DNA of 64,000 bases from Nonomuraea endophytica (GTDB lineage: Bacteria > Actinomycetota > Actinomycetes > Streptosporangiales > Streptosporangiaceae): the NCBI RefSeq assembly GCF_014203235.1, contig NZ_JACHIN010000023.1, positions 1 to 64,000 on the forward strand, read 5' to 3'. The position numbers were made by a program, and so were the translations under genes. Within the stretch, counting starts at the first letter, position 1; the number at the start of each line of letters is the position of its first letter. Below are positions 9,571-18,147 of this stretch, piece by piece. The notes below the pieces were generated by a model, which searched no databases, was not told where the DNA came from, and worked only from the letters and a program-made list of their open reading frames with translations.

Positions 9571-10002
9571 GTGACCCTTCTCGAAACCCTCGCCCGCGGC
9601 GCCGGATTCATCGCCTCCTACGCCGCGCTCGGCGTCATCTTGATGATCGTCGGCTTCTACGTCATCGACCTGGCCATCCCCGGCAAGCTGAGCAAGATCA
9701 TCAAGACCGACCGCAACCCCAACGCCACCCTCCTGACCACCTCGGGCCTGGCGGCGGTGGGCCTCATCGTGGCGGCCTCCATCTGGGCCTCGGGCGGCCG
9801 CCTCGTCGAGGGCCTGGCCACCACCGCGGTCTTCGGCCTGGTCGGCATCGCCGTACAGACGGTGGCGATGCTGGTGTTCGACAAGATTGTCGGCATCGAG
9901 GTGCGTGAGCTGGTCAAGGAGCCGGAGCTACAGCCCGGCGCGCGCCTGCTGGCGGTGACCCATCTGGCGATCGGCCTGATCACCGCCGTCGCGGTCATCT
10001 GA
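9571..10002 (+). CDS. DUF350 family integral membrane protein (YjfL type)
   Basis: A 143-residue protein with four predicted membrane helices (about residues 11-33, 50-66, 76-98 and 125-143) separated by short charged loops such as D-K-I-V-G-I-E-V-R. This is the DUF350/YjfL pattern. It starts with GTG one base after the stop of the ATP-grasp gene and is translationally linked to it. Its biochemical role is unknown; the fixed association suggests a membrane partner of the ligase. Confidence 0.85.
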   Translation: MTLLETLARGAGFIASYAALGVILMIVGFYVIDLAIPGKLSKIIKTDRNPNATLLTTSGLAAVGLIVAASIWASGGRLVEGLATTAVFGLVGIAVQTVAMLVFDKIVGIEVRELVKEPELQPGARLLAVTHLAIGLITAVAVI

Positions 10003-10024
10003 ACCGACCTGGCACCCTAGAAGG

Positions 10025-11191
10025 GTGACGACCCGGGAAGACACCACACGGCGGCTCGAGCGCGCGATGGGCGCCCTCGGCACCGCGGCCATGGCGCGCA
10101 TGGACGACCGGCTGCCCTGGTTCCGCGCGCTCAGCGCTGAGGACCGCTCCTGGGTCGGGCTGGTGGCGCAGGCGGGCATCGCCGCCTTCGTCGAGTGGTT
10201 CCAGCACGCCGACGAGAAACGCCCCACCCCCAGCATCGAGTTCTTCGGTACGGCTCCGCGCGAGCTCAAGCGGGTCATCTCGCTCCAGCAGACGGTCGAC
10301 ATCATCAGGGCCGTGGTCGAGGTCGTCGAGACGCAGACCGACCAGCTGGCCGCCCCCGGCGGCGAGGACCAGCTCCAGCAGGCCATGCTCCGCTACACGC
10401 GGGACGTGGCCTTCGCCGCCGCCCACGTCTACGCCCGTGAGGCCGAGGCCCGCGGCTCCTGGGACTCCCGCCTGGAGGCGCTGATCGTCGACGCCCTGGT
10501 GCGCGGCGAGGTCGACGACGGCCTCCACTCCTGGGCCGCCGCGCTCGGCTGGACCTCGTCCCCGGTCGTCGTCATCGCCGGGCGCGCCCCCGAGGGCGAC
10601 CCGCGCGCGGTGATCGACGGGCTGCGCGAGAAGGGCCGCCGCATCGGCATGGACCTGCTCGCCGGGGTGCAGGCCGACCGGCTGATCGTGATCGTGGGCG
10701 GCGCCGAGGGCGTCGAGGAGGCGGCCAGGCCGGTCGTGGCCCGCTTCGGCGAGGGCCCGATCGTGATCGGCCCCGAGGTGCCGGACCTGCACGCCGCCGC
10801 CCGTTCGGCGAGCGCCGCGCTGGCCGGGCTCAAGGCCTCGTCGGGCTGGCCGGACGCGCCGCGGCCCGTACACGCCGAGGACCTGCTCGCGGAACGCGCG
10901 CTCGACGGCGACGACGACGCCAGGCGGCAGCTGGTGGAGAACGTCTACCTGCCGCTGGCCGGCACGCCGCTGCTCGACACCCTCGCCACCTACCTCGAAC
11001 AGGGCACCTCGCTGGAGGCGACGGCCAGGCTGCTGTTCGTCCACCCCAACACCGTCCGATACCGGCTGAAGAAGATCACCGAACTCACCGGATACCAGCC
11101 GACCGAGGGCAGATCGGCCTTTACGCTGCAGGTCGGGCTCATCCTTGGACGCCTGTCGGAGAGCGCGGTAACCTGGCGAGCCCTAACGTAA
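10025..11191 (+). CDS. fasR: PucR-type transcriptional regulator of fatty acid synthesis (FasR-like)
   Basis: A 388-residue regulator with a central sensory GGDEF-like region typical of the CdaR/PucR group and a C-terminal PucR helix-turn-helix (T-A-R-L-L-F-V-H-P-N-T-V-R-Y-R-L). Its position immediately upstream of fabD-fabH-acpP-fabF matches Streptomyces FasR, which binds the fabD promoter and activates the cluster; the gene name rests on that synteny and fold. The GTG at 10025 is one possible start, and an ATG at 10067 is another. The 103-base gap before fabD contains a dyad that may be its operator. Confidence 0.85.
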   Translation: MTTREDTTRRLERAMGALGTAAMARMDDRLPWFRALSAEDRSWVGLVAQAGIAAFVEWFQHADEKRPTPSIEFFGTAPRELKRVISLQQTVDIIRAVVEVVETQTDQLAAPGGEDQLQQAMLRYTRDVAFAAAHVYAREAEARGSWDSRLEALIVDALVRGEVDDGLHSWAAALGWTSSPVVVIAGRAPEGDPRAVIDGLREKGRRIGMDLLAGVQADRLIVIVGGAEGVEEAARPVVARFGEGPIVIGPEVPDLHAAARSASAALAGLKASSGWPDAPRPVHAEDLLAERALDGDDDARRQLVENVYLPLAGTPLLDTLATYLEQGTSLEATARLLFVHPNTVRYRLKKITELTGYQPTEGRSAFTLQVGLILGRLSESAVTWRALT

Positions 11192-11209
11192 CGCAGCCGT
11201 AACCCCCAC

Positions 11210-11224
11210 TGTAGGGTTCCTACA
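11210..11224. promoter_or_regulatory. Dyad upstream of fabD, candidate FasR operator
   Basis: The 15-base sequence TGTAGGGTTCCTACA is an inverted repeat with 6-bp arms and a 3-base centre. It lies 70 bases before the fabD start in the only sizeable gap of the operon. Just upstream, CGTAAC occurs twice (about 11187 and 11198). Assignment to FasR is inference from position. Confidence 0.45.
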
Positions 11225-11294
11225 AAACCGCGTGGACAAAGTTCGTACGGATCTCCATCCGCGTGTCGAACCTCTACAGGGCATGGTGGATTTC

Positions 11295-12191
11295 GTGCTT
11301 GTACTCGTCGCTCCGGGCCAAGGCGCCCAGTCACCCGGCTTCCTCACACCCTGGCTTGAGCTGCCCGGACTCGCCGACCGCCTGGCCGCGTGGTCCGACG
11401 TCGCGGGCATCGACCTGATCGCCTACGGCACCACCGCCGGCGAGGACGAGATCAAGGACACCGCCGTCGCCCAGCCGCTGCTCGTGGCGACCGCACTGGC
11501 CTCGGCCGAGGCGCTCGGCGCCAGCCCCGACCTGCTGGCCGGCCACAGCGTCGGCGAGTTCGCCGCCGCCGCGCTCGCCGGGGTCCTCAGCGCCGAGCAA
11601 GCGCTCGACCTGGTCCGTGTACGCGCCCAGGCCATGGCCAAGGCCGCCGCCGTCACCGAGACCGGCATGACCGCCATCCTGGGCGGCGTGAAGGAAGAGG
11701 TCCTGGCCGCTCTTCAGGAGCACGGCCTGACCCCCGCCAACATCAACGGCGCCGGCCAGATCGTCGCCGGCGGAACACTCGAGCAACTCGCCGCGTTGAA
11801 GGAGCAGGCGCCGGCGCGCGCCCGGCTCATTCCGCTGAAGGTCGCCGGCGCGTTCCACACCAGCCACATGGCTTCGGCCGTGACCGCGATGCGCGAGAAC
11901 GCCGCCGCGATCACCCCGGCCGACCCGCGGGTGAAACTTCTGTCGAACGCCGACGGACAGGTCGTCGCGGGTGGCGCCGACTTCGTCGAGCGGCTCATCA
12001 ACCAGGTGAGCAACCCCGTCAGATGGGACTCCTGCATGGCCACGATGACCGAGCTCGGCGTCACCACGCTGATCGAGCTGCTGCCCGGCGGCACGCTGAC
12101 CGGGCTGGCCAAGCGTGGCATGCGCGGCGTTCAGAACGTGGCGCTGAAGACTCCGGACGACCTCGACGCTGCCAGGGAGCTGATCAAGTGA
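11295..12191 (+). CDS. fabD: Malonyl-CoA:ACP transacylase
   Basis: Transfers malonyl groups from CoA to acyl carrier protein, charging the type II fatty acid synthase. The 298-residue product has the nucleophile motif G-H-S-V-G-E-F (Ser85) and the catalytic His in G-A-F-H-T-S-H-M (His188). An open frame reaches back to 11232, but the GTG at 11295 gives M-L-V-L-V-A-P-G-Q-G-A-Q, the standard FabD N-terminus, with GGTGGA four bases upstream. The stop overlaps the fabH start (GTGA). Confidence 0.95.
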   Translation: MLVLVAPGQGAQSPGFLTPWLELPGLADRLAAWSDVAGIDLIAYGTTAGEDEIKDTAVAQPLLVATALASAEALGASPDLLAGHSVGEFAAAALAGVLSAEQALDLVRVRAQAMAKAAAVTETGMTAILGGVKEEVLAALQEHGLTPANINGAGQIVAGGTLEQLAALKEQAPARARLIPLKVAGAFHTSHMASAVTAMRENAAAITPADPRVKLLSNADGQVVAGGADFVERLINQVSNPVRWDSCMATMTELGVTTLIELLPGGTLTGLAKRGMRGVQNVALKTPDDLDAARELIK

Positions 12192-13144
12192 GGATTCCCG
12201 ACGCCGCACCGGGAGCCAGGATTCTGGCCTTCGGCCACTACCAGCCCGCCGGCATCGTCACCAACGACGACCTGGCCAAGACCATGGACACCAACGACGA
12301 GTGGATCCAGTCCAGGGTCGGCATCAAGGAGCGCCGGGTCGCCGGTGCCGAGGAGTCCCTGGAGGACATGGCCACCCAGGCCGGCGGCAAGGCCCTCGCG
12401 GCCAGCGGCCTGCCGGCCGACGAGATCGACCTGGTCATCGTCGCCACCTGCACCCTGGAGACCCAGATCCCCAACGCGGCCGCCATCGTGGCGCACCGCC
12501 TGGGCATCAGCTCGCCGGGCGCGTTCGACGTCAACGCCGCGTGCGCCGGCTTCTGCTACGCGCTGGCCACCGCCAGCGCCGCCGTCCGCGGCGGCGCCGC
12601 GCGCAACGTGCTGGTGATCGGCGCGGAGAAGCTCTCCCAGTGGGTCGACTGGACGGACCGCTCCACCGCCGTGATCTTCGCCGACGGCGCGGGCGCGGCC
12701 GTGGTGGGCCCGTCCGACGTGCCGCGCATCGGCCCCGTCGTCTGGGGCAGCTCGGGTGACAAGTCCGACGCGATCATCATCGACGAGCGCGACACGTTCC
12801 TGCGCCAGGAGGGCCAGACGGTTTTCCGCTGGGCGACCACGACTCTGCACCCGGTGGCCAAGGAGGCCTGCGAGCGGGCCGGGGTCGACCCGGCCGATCT
12901 GTCGGCCTTCGTCCCCCACCAGGCGAACCTGCGCATCATCGAGGCGATCGCCCGCAAGGTCGGCGCCCCTGACGCGGTCATCGCCCGCGACATCGTGACC
13001 GCGGGCAACACCTCGGCGGCCTCCGTCCCCATGGCGCTCTCGCGCATGATCGAGCGCGGGGAGGTCCGCTCCGGCGGGCTCGCCCTGCTGCTCGGGTTCG
13101 GCGCGGGGCTGACCTATGCGGGTCAGGTCATCGAGATTCCGTAG
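12188..13144 (+). CDS. fabH: Beta-ketoacyl-ACP synthase III
   Basis: Starts fatty acid chains by condensing an acyl-CoA primer with malonyl-ACP; in actinomycetes the primers are often branched, which sets iso/anteiso fatty acids. The 318-residue product has the full Cys-His-Asn triad: Cys119 in N-A-A-C-A-G-F, His244 in V-P-H-Q-A-N-L-R and Asn274 in T-A-G-N-T-S-A. The GTG start overlaps the fabD stop by a GTGA junction, which indicates translational coupling. A hairpin follows before acpP. Confidence 0.95.
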   Translation: MRIPDAAPGARILAFGHYQPAGIVTNDDLAKTMDTNDEWIQSRVGIKERRVAGAEESLEDMATQAGGKALAASGLPADEIDLVIVATCTLETQIPNAAAIVAHRLGISSPGAFDVNAACAGFCYALATASAAVRGGAARNVLVIGAEKLSQWVDWTDRSTAVIFADGAGAAVVGPSDVPRIGPVVWGSSGDKSDAIIIDERDTFLRQEGQTVFRWATTTLHPVAKEACERAGVDPADLSAFVPHQANLRIIEAIARKVGAPDAVIARDIVTAGNTSAASVPMALSRMIERGEVRSGGLALLLGFGAGLTYAGQVIEIP

Positions 13145-13147
13145 GAT

Positions 13148-13170
13148 CCGGTACGGCTCCGCCGTACCGG
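13148..13170 (+). promoter_or_regulatory. Hairpin between fabH and acpP
   Basis: A perfect 9-bp inverted repeat (CCGGTACGG / CCGTACCGG, five-base loop) begins four bases after the fabH stop. No T tract follows, so it is more likely an RNA processing or stabilising element, or a partial attenuator, than a full terminator. The acyl carrier protein downstream is needed in much higher amounts than FabH. Confidence 0.5.
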
Positions 13171-13236
13171 CACGCGAAAGGCTTGTGCGGCGCTGCCGTA
13201 CAGAATCCAAGAAAACTCAGAAGGAGAAGTAGCGAC

Positions 13237-13473
13237 ATGGCGACCGAGCAGGAGATCCTCGAAGGCCTCGGCAAGATCATCAACGAGATCACCGGCATCC
13301 CGGCCTCGGACGTGACTCCCGAGAAGAACTTCGTGGACGACCTCGACATCGACTCCCTGTCCATGGTCGAGATCGCCGTGGCCGCTCAGGACGAGTTCGG
13401 TGTGGAGATCCCCGACGACCAGCTCAAGAACCTGAAGACGGTCAAGGACGTCCTCACCTACATCCAGGGCTGA
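13237..13473 (+). CDS. acpP: Acyl carrier protein
   Basis: A 78-residue acidic carrier protein of the type II fatty acid synthase. The phosphopantetheine attachment site is D-I-D-S-L-S-M-V-E (Ser40). The ATG at 13237 follows an AAGGAGAAG ribosome binding site, the strongest in the operon, which fits the high expression of this protein. An in-frame upstream extension to 13183 is not part of the gene. Confidence 0.96.
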   Translation: MATEQEILEGLGKIINEITGIPASDVTPEKNFVDDLDIDSLSMVEIAVAAQDEFGVEIPDDQLKNLKTVKDVLTYIQG

Positions 13474-13511
13474 ACCGCCCTCTTCCTCTGATCGACAAGG
13501 AGCGTAAACAC

Positions 13512-14744
13512 GTGAGTGCAAACCGGGTACGTGTCGTCGTCACCGGGCTCGGCGCGACCACGCCCGTCGGTGGAGACGTCACCTCGACCTGGTCGGCGCT
13601 CCTCGCCGGTCAGTCTGGTGTGGAGACTCTCACCGAGGACTGGGTCGACCACGTCCCCGTGAAGTTCGCGGGCAAGGCGGCGGTCGACCCAGCCGAGGTC
13701 CTGCCCAGGCCCGAAGCCCGGCGGCTCGACCGCAGCGAGCAGTTCGCGCTCGTTGCCGCGCGTGAGGCGTGGCAGGACGCGGGCGCGCCCGAGATCGCTC
13801 CCGAGCGGCTCGGCGTCGTGGTCTCCAGCGGCATCGGCGGCATCAGCACCACCCTGTCCGCCTACGACACGTGGAAGGAGAAGGGCTGGAACCGCCTTTC
13901 GCCCTTCACCGTGCCGATGCTCATGCCCAACGGCCCCGCCGCGTGGATCGGCCTGGACCTCAAGGCCCAGGCCGGCGTGCACGCCACGGTGTCGGCCTGC
14001 GCCTCGGGCGCCGAGGCCATCGGTTACGCGATGGACATGATCCGCTCCGGCCGCGCCGACGTCGTCGTCGCCGGCGGCACCGAGGCCGCGATCCACGGCC
14101 TCAACATCGCCGCGTTCGCCGCCGCCCGCGCGATGTCCACGCGCAACGACGACCCGCAGGGCGCCTCGCGTCCCTGGGACCGCGCGCGTGACGGCTTCGT
14201 GCTCGGCGAGGGCGCCGGCATCGTGGTCCTGGAGTCGGAGGAGCACGCCCGCGCCCGCGGCGCGCGCGTCTACGCCTACGCCGCCGGCGTCGGCTACTCC
14301 GCCGACGCCCACCACATCACCCAGCCCGAGCCCGACGGCCGCGGCATCATCCAGGCGATGACCCAGGCCCTCGGCGACGCGGGCGTGAGCGGCCTGGACG
14401 TCAAGCACATCAACGCGCACGCCACCTCGACGCCCGCGGGCGACGTGGGCGAGGTCGTGGCCATCGCCAAGGCGATCGGCACCCACCCGCTGGTGACCTC
14501 GACCAAGTCGATGACCGGTCACCTGCTCGGCGGCGCCGGCGGCATCGAGTCCGTCTTCACGATCAAGGCCATGCGCGACCGCATCGTGCCGGCCACCATC
14601 AACCTCTCCGACGTCGACGACGGCATCGAAGTGGATCTCGTCTACGGCCAGAACCGCGCGCTGCCCGAAGGCGACATCGCCGCGGTGAACAACTCGTTCG
14701 GCTTCGGCGGCCACAACGTGACCGTCGTGTTCGCTTCGCACTGA
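13512..14744 (+). CDS. fabF: Beta-ketoacyl-ACP synthase II
   Basis: Elongates acyl-ACP by decarboxylative condensation with malonyl-ACP. The 410-residue protein has the Cys-His-His catalytic set: Cys163 in S-A-C-A-S-G-A, His303 in N-A-H-A-T-S-T-P and His401 in F-G-F-G-G-H-N-V. The start is GTG with AAGGAG about ten bases upstream. It sits between acpP and an acyl-CoA carboxylase subunit in an apparent single operon. Confidence 0.95.
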   Translation: MSANRVRVVVTGLGATTPVGGDVTSTWSALLAGQSGVETLTEDWVDHVPVKFAGKAAVDPAEVLPRPEARRLDRSEQFALVAAREAWQDAGAPEIAPERLGVVVSSGIGGISTTLSAYDTWKEKGWNRLSPFTVPMLMPNGPAAWIGLDLKAQAGVHATVSACASGAEAIGYAMDMIRSGRADVVVAGGTEAAIHGLNIAAFAAARAMSTRNDDPQGASRPWDRARDGFVLGEGAGIVVLESEEHARARGARVYAYAAGVGYSADAHHITQPEPDGRGIIQAMTQALGDAGVSGLDVKHINAHATSTPAGDVGEVVAIAKAIGTHPLVTSTKSMTGHLLGGAGGIESVFTIKAMRDRIVPATINLSDVDDGIEVDLVYGQNRALPEGDIAAVNNSFGFGGHNVTVVFASH

Positions 14745-14754
14745 GGAGTTCTCG

Positions 14755-16179
14755 ATGACCGTGCTGGACAACCGGGTGGTGACGCATGGCTCCGATTCGG
14801 AGCCCGCTGATCCGCGCGACCCCTTCGTCCGTCTCACCGCACTCCTCGACGAGGGTTCGCTGCGGTTGATCACTCCTCAGGACAAGAGCGGCGTTCTGGC
14901 CGCCATGGGCCGCGTCGAGGGTGTCCCCGTCGTCGCGTTCTGCAGTGACGCCCGCTTCCAGGGCGGCGCGATGGGCAGCGAAGGCTGCGAGCACATCGTG
15001 CACGCCTACGACGTGGCCGTCCGTGAGCGGGTGCCGGTCCTCGGGATCTGGCACTCCGGTGGTGCGCGACTCGCCGAAGGCGTCGAGTCGCTGCACGCCG
15101 TCGGCCGGGTCTTCTTCGCGATGACCAAGGCCTCAGGCGTCGTCCCGCAGATCTCCGTCGTGGTCGGCGCCGCCGCCGGCGGCGCGGCCTACGGGCCCGC
15201 GCTGACCGACATCGTCATCCTGGCCGACCAGGGCCGGATCTTCGTAACCGGCCCGGACGTCGTCCGCAGCGTCACCGGCGAGGACGTCGACGCCGCCGCG
15301 CTGGGCGGCCCCGAGCCGCACAGCAAGCGCAGCGGCGTCGTGCACGTCGTCACCAAGACCGAGACCGAGGCGTACGTGAAGGCCCGCGAGCTGGCCTCAC
15401 TCCTCGGCCACCAGGGACGGGTTCGCATGTCGAGCGTGGAGGAGGTGGACTTCAGCACGCTGCTGCCGGAGTCCCCCCGCCGCGCCTATGACGTCAAGCC
15501 GCTGGTCAACGACCTGCTGGACGAGCCGGGCGTCGAGCTGCACCCGAAGTGGGCGCCGAACGTGGTCACCTCGCTGGGCCGCCTGGGCGGCCGCACGGTA
15601 GGCGTGGTGGCGAACAACCCGCTGCGGCTGGGCGGCTGCCTCGACGCCACCTCTGCCGAAAAGGCCGCCCGATTCGTCCGCATGTGTGATGCTTTCGGGG
15701 TGCCGCTGGTCGTCCTCGTGGACGTCCCCGGCTACCTGCCCGGCGTCGGCCAGGAACACGACGGCGTGGTCCGCCGCGGCGCCAAGCTCCTGCACGCCTT
15801 CGCCGAAGCCTCCGTCCCGCGCGTGACTCTCGTGACCCGCAAGGCGTACGGCGGGGCCTACATCGCCATGAACTCCCGCGCCCTGGGCGCCACCAAGGTC
15901 TTCGCCTGGCCGACCACCGAGATCGCCGTCATGGGCCCGGTGGCCGCCATCCGCGTGCTCAAGCGCCGCGAACTGGCCGCCGCCTCCGACGAGGAACGGC
16001 CCGAGTTGGAGCAGCGGCTGGCCGAGGAGCACAAGAGGCTCGCGGGTGGCCTCGACCGGGCCCAGGACCTGGGCGTGATCGACGAGGTCATCAAGCCGGA
16101 GGAGACCCGCGGCGCCATCGCCAAGCTCCTCGCCCAGGCCACTCCGGCACGAGGGGCCCACGGGAACATCCCGCTGTAG
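14755..16179 (+). CDS. accD: Acyl-CoA carboxylase carboxyltransferase (beta) subunit, AccD6-like
   Basis: Carboxyltransferase subunit that makes malonyl-CoA (or methylmalonyl-CoA) with a separate biotinylated alpha subunit not present here. The 474-residue protein has two crotonase-like halves. Acyl-CoA contacts are suggested by G-G-A-R-L-A-E-G-V near residue 101 and by the oxyanion-type G-A-A-A-G-G-A-A-Y-G; the C-terminal half has D-V-P-G-Y-L-P-G and K-A-Y-G-G-A-Y-I-A-M. Its length and its place directly behind fabF match mycobacterial AccD6 at the end of the kas operon, so feeding malonyl-CoA to this pathway is the likely job. It starts 10 bases after fabF. Confidence 0.93.
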   Translation: MTVLDNRVVTHGSDSEPADPRDPFVRLTALLDEGSLRLITPQDKSGVLAAMGRVEGVPVVAFCSDARFQGGAMGSEGCEHIVHAYDVAVRERVPVLGIWHSGGARLAEGVESLHAVGRVFFAMTKASGVVPQISVVVGAAAGGAAYGPALTDIVILADQGRIFVTGPDVVRSVTGEDVDAAALGGPEPHSKRSGVVHVVTKTETEAYVKARELASLLGHQGRVRMSSVEEVDFSTLLPESPRRAYDVKPLVNDLLDEPGVELHPKWAPNVVTSLGRLGGRTVGVVANNPLRLGGCLDATSAEKAARFVRMCDAFGVPLVVLVDVPGYLPGVGQEHDGVVRRGAKLLHAFAEASVPRVTLVTRKAYGGAYIAMNSRALGATKVFAWPTTEIAVMGPVAAIRVLKRRELAAASDEERPELEQRLAEEHKRLAGGLDRAQDLGVIDEVIKPEETRGAIAKLLAQATPARGAHGNIPL

Positions 16180-16359
16180 CGGGTCCTGGCCGGGAGTAGC
16201 GGCGCCCTGGGGCGGAGCCTGTCGGCCGATCTGGTCGCTCGTGGTCATGACGTGGTCGTCGTGACCCGGCGGCTTTCGGGCGGCGGGCCCTACCGGATGG
16301 TGGGGTGGGACGGCGACCTCGCGTCCGAGCTGGGCTTCCAGTTACAGCACCCACCCTGA
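16180..16359 (+). pseudogene. Remnant of an NAD-dependent epimerase (TIGR01777-like) N-terminus
   Basis: Directly behind the accD stop, and in the same reading frame, the sequence encodes V-L-A-G-S-S-G-A-L-G-R-S-L, then A-D-L-V-A-R-G-H-D-V-V-V-V-T-R-R and Y-R-M-V-G-W-D-G. This is the nucleotide-binding start of the SDR epimerase family represented by TIGR01777/SulA-like proteins, including the W-D-G that normally follows. No start codon is present and the frame stops after about 60 codons, so the rest of a roughly 300-residue protein is missing. It appears to be a decayed gene fragment. Confidence 0.6.
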
Positions 16360-16390
16360 ACCAAGCCCTGACCGGCCTGCTCCGGCCTTC

Positions 16391-16885
16391 CTAGACGGCG
16401 GCATGGAGCCAGCGGACCGGGGCGCCGTCGCCGGCGTAGCGGAACGGTTCGAGTTCCTCGTCCCACGGGCGGCCGAGCAGGAGGTCGAGTTCGTCCTCCA
16501 GGACCGTACGGCCCTGCGCGGACTTCATCATCGCCGCCCGCAGCCGGTCCTCCGGGATCATGATGTCGCCGGAGGCGCCGATCACCGCCGTGAAGGCGCC
16601 GAGGGTCGGGGTGTAGGCGTGGCGGGAGCCGTCGATGCCGGGCGAGGCGTCCTCGGTGCACTCGAACCGGATCCGCTGCCAGCCCATGAGTGAGGAGGCG
16701 ATGGCCGCGGCGAAGCCCGGATGGCCTTCCCACTCCGCCTGTGCGCGGACGGAGTTGGGCGCGGCGGGTTGCGGCGTCCACGTCAGGTCTACGGGCACGC
16801 CAAGGATACCCGCGACCGCCCATTCAATGTGCGGGCACAGCGCAGGCTGAGCCGAGTGGACGTACAGCACGCCACGAGCAGACAC
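16391..16885 (-). CDS. DUF3145 family protein
   Basis: A 164-residue cytoplasmic protein of an actinobacteria-specific family that is often found next to the fatty acid synthesis genes, as here. Recognisable parts are G-V-L-Y-V-H-S-A-Q-P-A-L-C-P-H-I-E-W-A near the N-terminus and L-L-G-R-P-W-D-E-E-L-E-P-F-R-Y near the C-terminus. The GTG start at 16885 has GGGAGG five bases upstream. The function is unknown; the neighbourhood suggests a link to lipid metabolism. Confidence 0.88.
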   Translation of the reverse strand: MSARGVLYVHSAQPALCPHIEWAVAGILGVPVDLTWTPQPAAPNSVRAQAEWEGHPGFAAAIASSLMGWQRIRFECTEDASPGIDGSRHAYTPTLGAFTAVIGASGDIMIPEDRLRAAMMKSAQGRTVLEDELDLLLGRPWDEELEPFRYAGDGAPVRWLHAAV

Positions 16886-17060
16886 CGGACCTCCCGTTTC
16901 GGTACGAGGTGCGCCTTCCCCAACGGCCTCGTCCCAGGATGATCACAAGTGACTAGGGAGAGACTACCGTCGGTCGCAATCCGACACCAGAGGGGGGCCA
17001 TACCAAGTTGTTGCGGCGGTGGCACGTGACACCGCGCCCGGCGCGGAAAGATACCCGCTC

Positions 17061-18065
17061 ATGGACATGCAATCTGCCGGGCAGGCCCTCATCCGGCCAG
17101 GTCAGCTCCTTGTCGACCGCGGCGCGACATCGGCGGCCGGCCGCTGGACGCAGGCCGTGGCGGAGGCCGACGGCGTGTGCGTCCTGCGCTTGACGCCGGG
17201 GGTGGATCCGTGCGAGCTGGCCCTGGACCTGCGCGGGCGGGGGCACCGGGCCTCGCCCAACCACGTCTTCGCCGGGCAGCCGTTGTTCTTCGGCGGACCG
17301 GCCTCGCGGCCGTTCCCGGCCGAGCCGGTGCCGTTCAGGCCGGGCGAGGAGCGCTCTCCCGTCGTGGTCGGGCTGCTGGACACGGGCGTGGCGCCGCACG
17401 CGTGGTGGTCGCGCGCCGAGTGGTACGGCGAGCTGGGCAAGGAGGCCGCCGACGCGAGCACGGGCAACCAGGCGGGACACGGGACGTTCATCGCCGGACT
17501 CCTGGTGCGCCGCGCGCCCGGCGTGGCGCTCAAGGTCTGCCGGGTGCTGGACGGCGACGGGCTCGGCGACGAGGCGGGCATCGTGCGGGCCCTGCACCGG
17601 CTGCGCTCGGCGCCGCGGCCCGTGGGGGTGCTGAACCTGTCGTTCGGCGGCCACACCTTCGACGACCAGCCGCCGCCGATGCTCGCCGACGCGCTGGGCG
17701 CGCTGCCGGACACGGTGGCGGTCGCCTGCGCCGGCAACACGGCCTGCGACCGCCCCTTCTGGCCGGCGGCGCTGCCGTCGGTGATCGGCGTGGGCGCGCT
17801 GGACGCCGGGGAGGAGCACCGCTCGCCGTTCTCCGCCCACGGACCCTGGGTGGACGCCTGCGCCAGAGGCGAATGGCTGGCGAGCAGCTATCCGGGTTTC
17901 GAGGGATACGCCACCTGGAGCGGCACATCCTTTGCCACGGCTCTGGTGGCGGGAGCGGTGGCCGCGCTGGCTCGGGAGGCGCCGGCCACGGAGGCGGCGG
18001 GTCAGATCTTGGCCGGGGACCGGCAAATTCCTGATCTGGGAGTCGTGGTTCCCGCGAGTCTGTAG
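17061..18065 (+). CDS. S8 family serine peptidase (subtilase) without signal peptide
   Basis: A subtilisin-like protease of 334 residues with a complete active site: Asp107 (L-L-D-T-G-V), His140 (G-H-G-T-F-I-A-G), oxyanion Asn226 (C-A-G-N-T-A) and Ser290 (S-G-T-S-F-A-T-A). Residues 1-95 form a short N-terminal region. No signal peptide or membrane anchor is visible, so it probably acts inside the cell, unlike most bacterial subtilases. The ATG at 17061 has GGAAAG ten bases upstream; a GTG at 17019 is an alternative. It is followed by an ECF sigma factor, a small protein and a CHAT-domain protein, which suggests a regulated protease system. Confidence 0.9.
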   Translation: MDMQSAGQALIRPGQLLVDRGATSAAGRWTQAVAEADGVCVLRLTPGVDPCELALDLRGRGHRASPNHVFAGQPLFFGGPASRPFPAEPVPFRPGEERSPVVVGLLDTGVAPHAWWSRAEWYGELGKEAADASTGNQAGHGTFIAGLLVRRAPGVALKVCRVLDGDGLGDEAGIVRALHRLRSAPRPVGVLNLSFGGHTFDDQPPPMLADALGALPDTVAVACAGNTACDRPFWPAALPSVIGVGALDAGEEHRSPFSAHGPWVDACARGEWLASSYPGFEGYATWSGTSFATALVAGAVAALAREAPATEAAGQILAGDRQIPDLGVVVPASL

Positions 18066-18147
18066 AGTTTACGCTCAGTCCTCAGGTCAACACGAAGGGC
18101 GATGTGAGGGCTCTTCGTGACGCAGCGTCCGGGCGGAAGGAGGTCGT

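Noticed and set aside
17061-18065. Secreted mycosin (type VII secretion protease)
   Set aside because: No signal peptide, no C-terminal membrane helix and no type VII secretion genes nearby.
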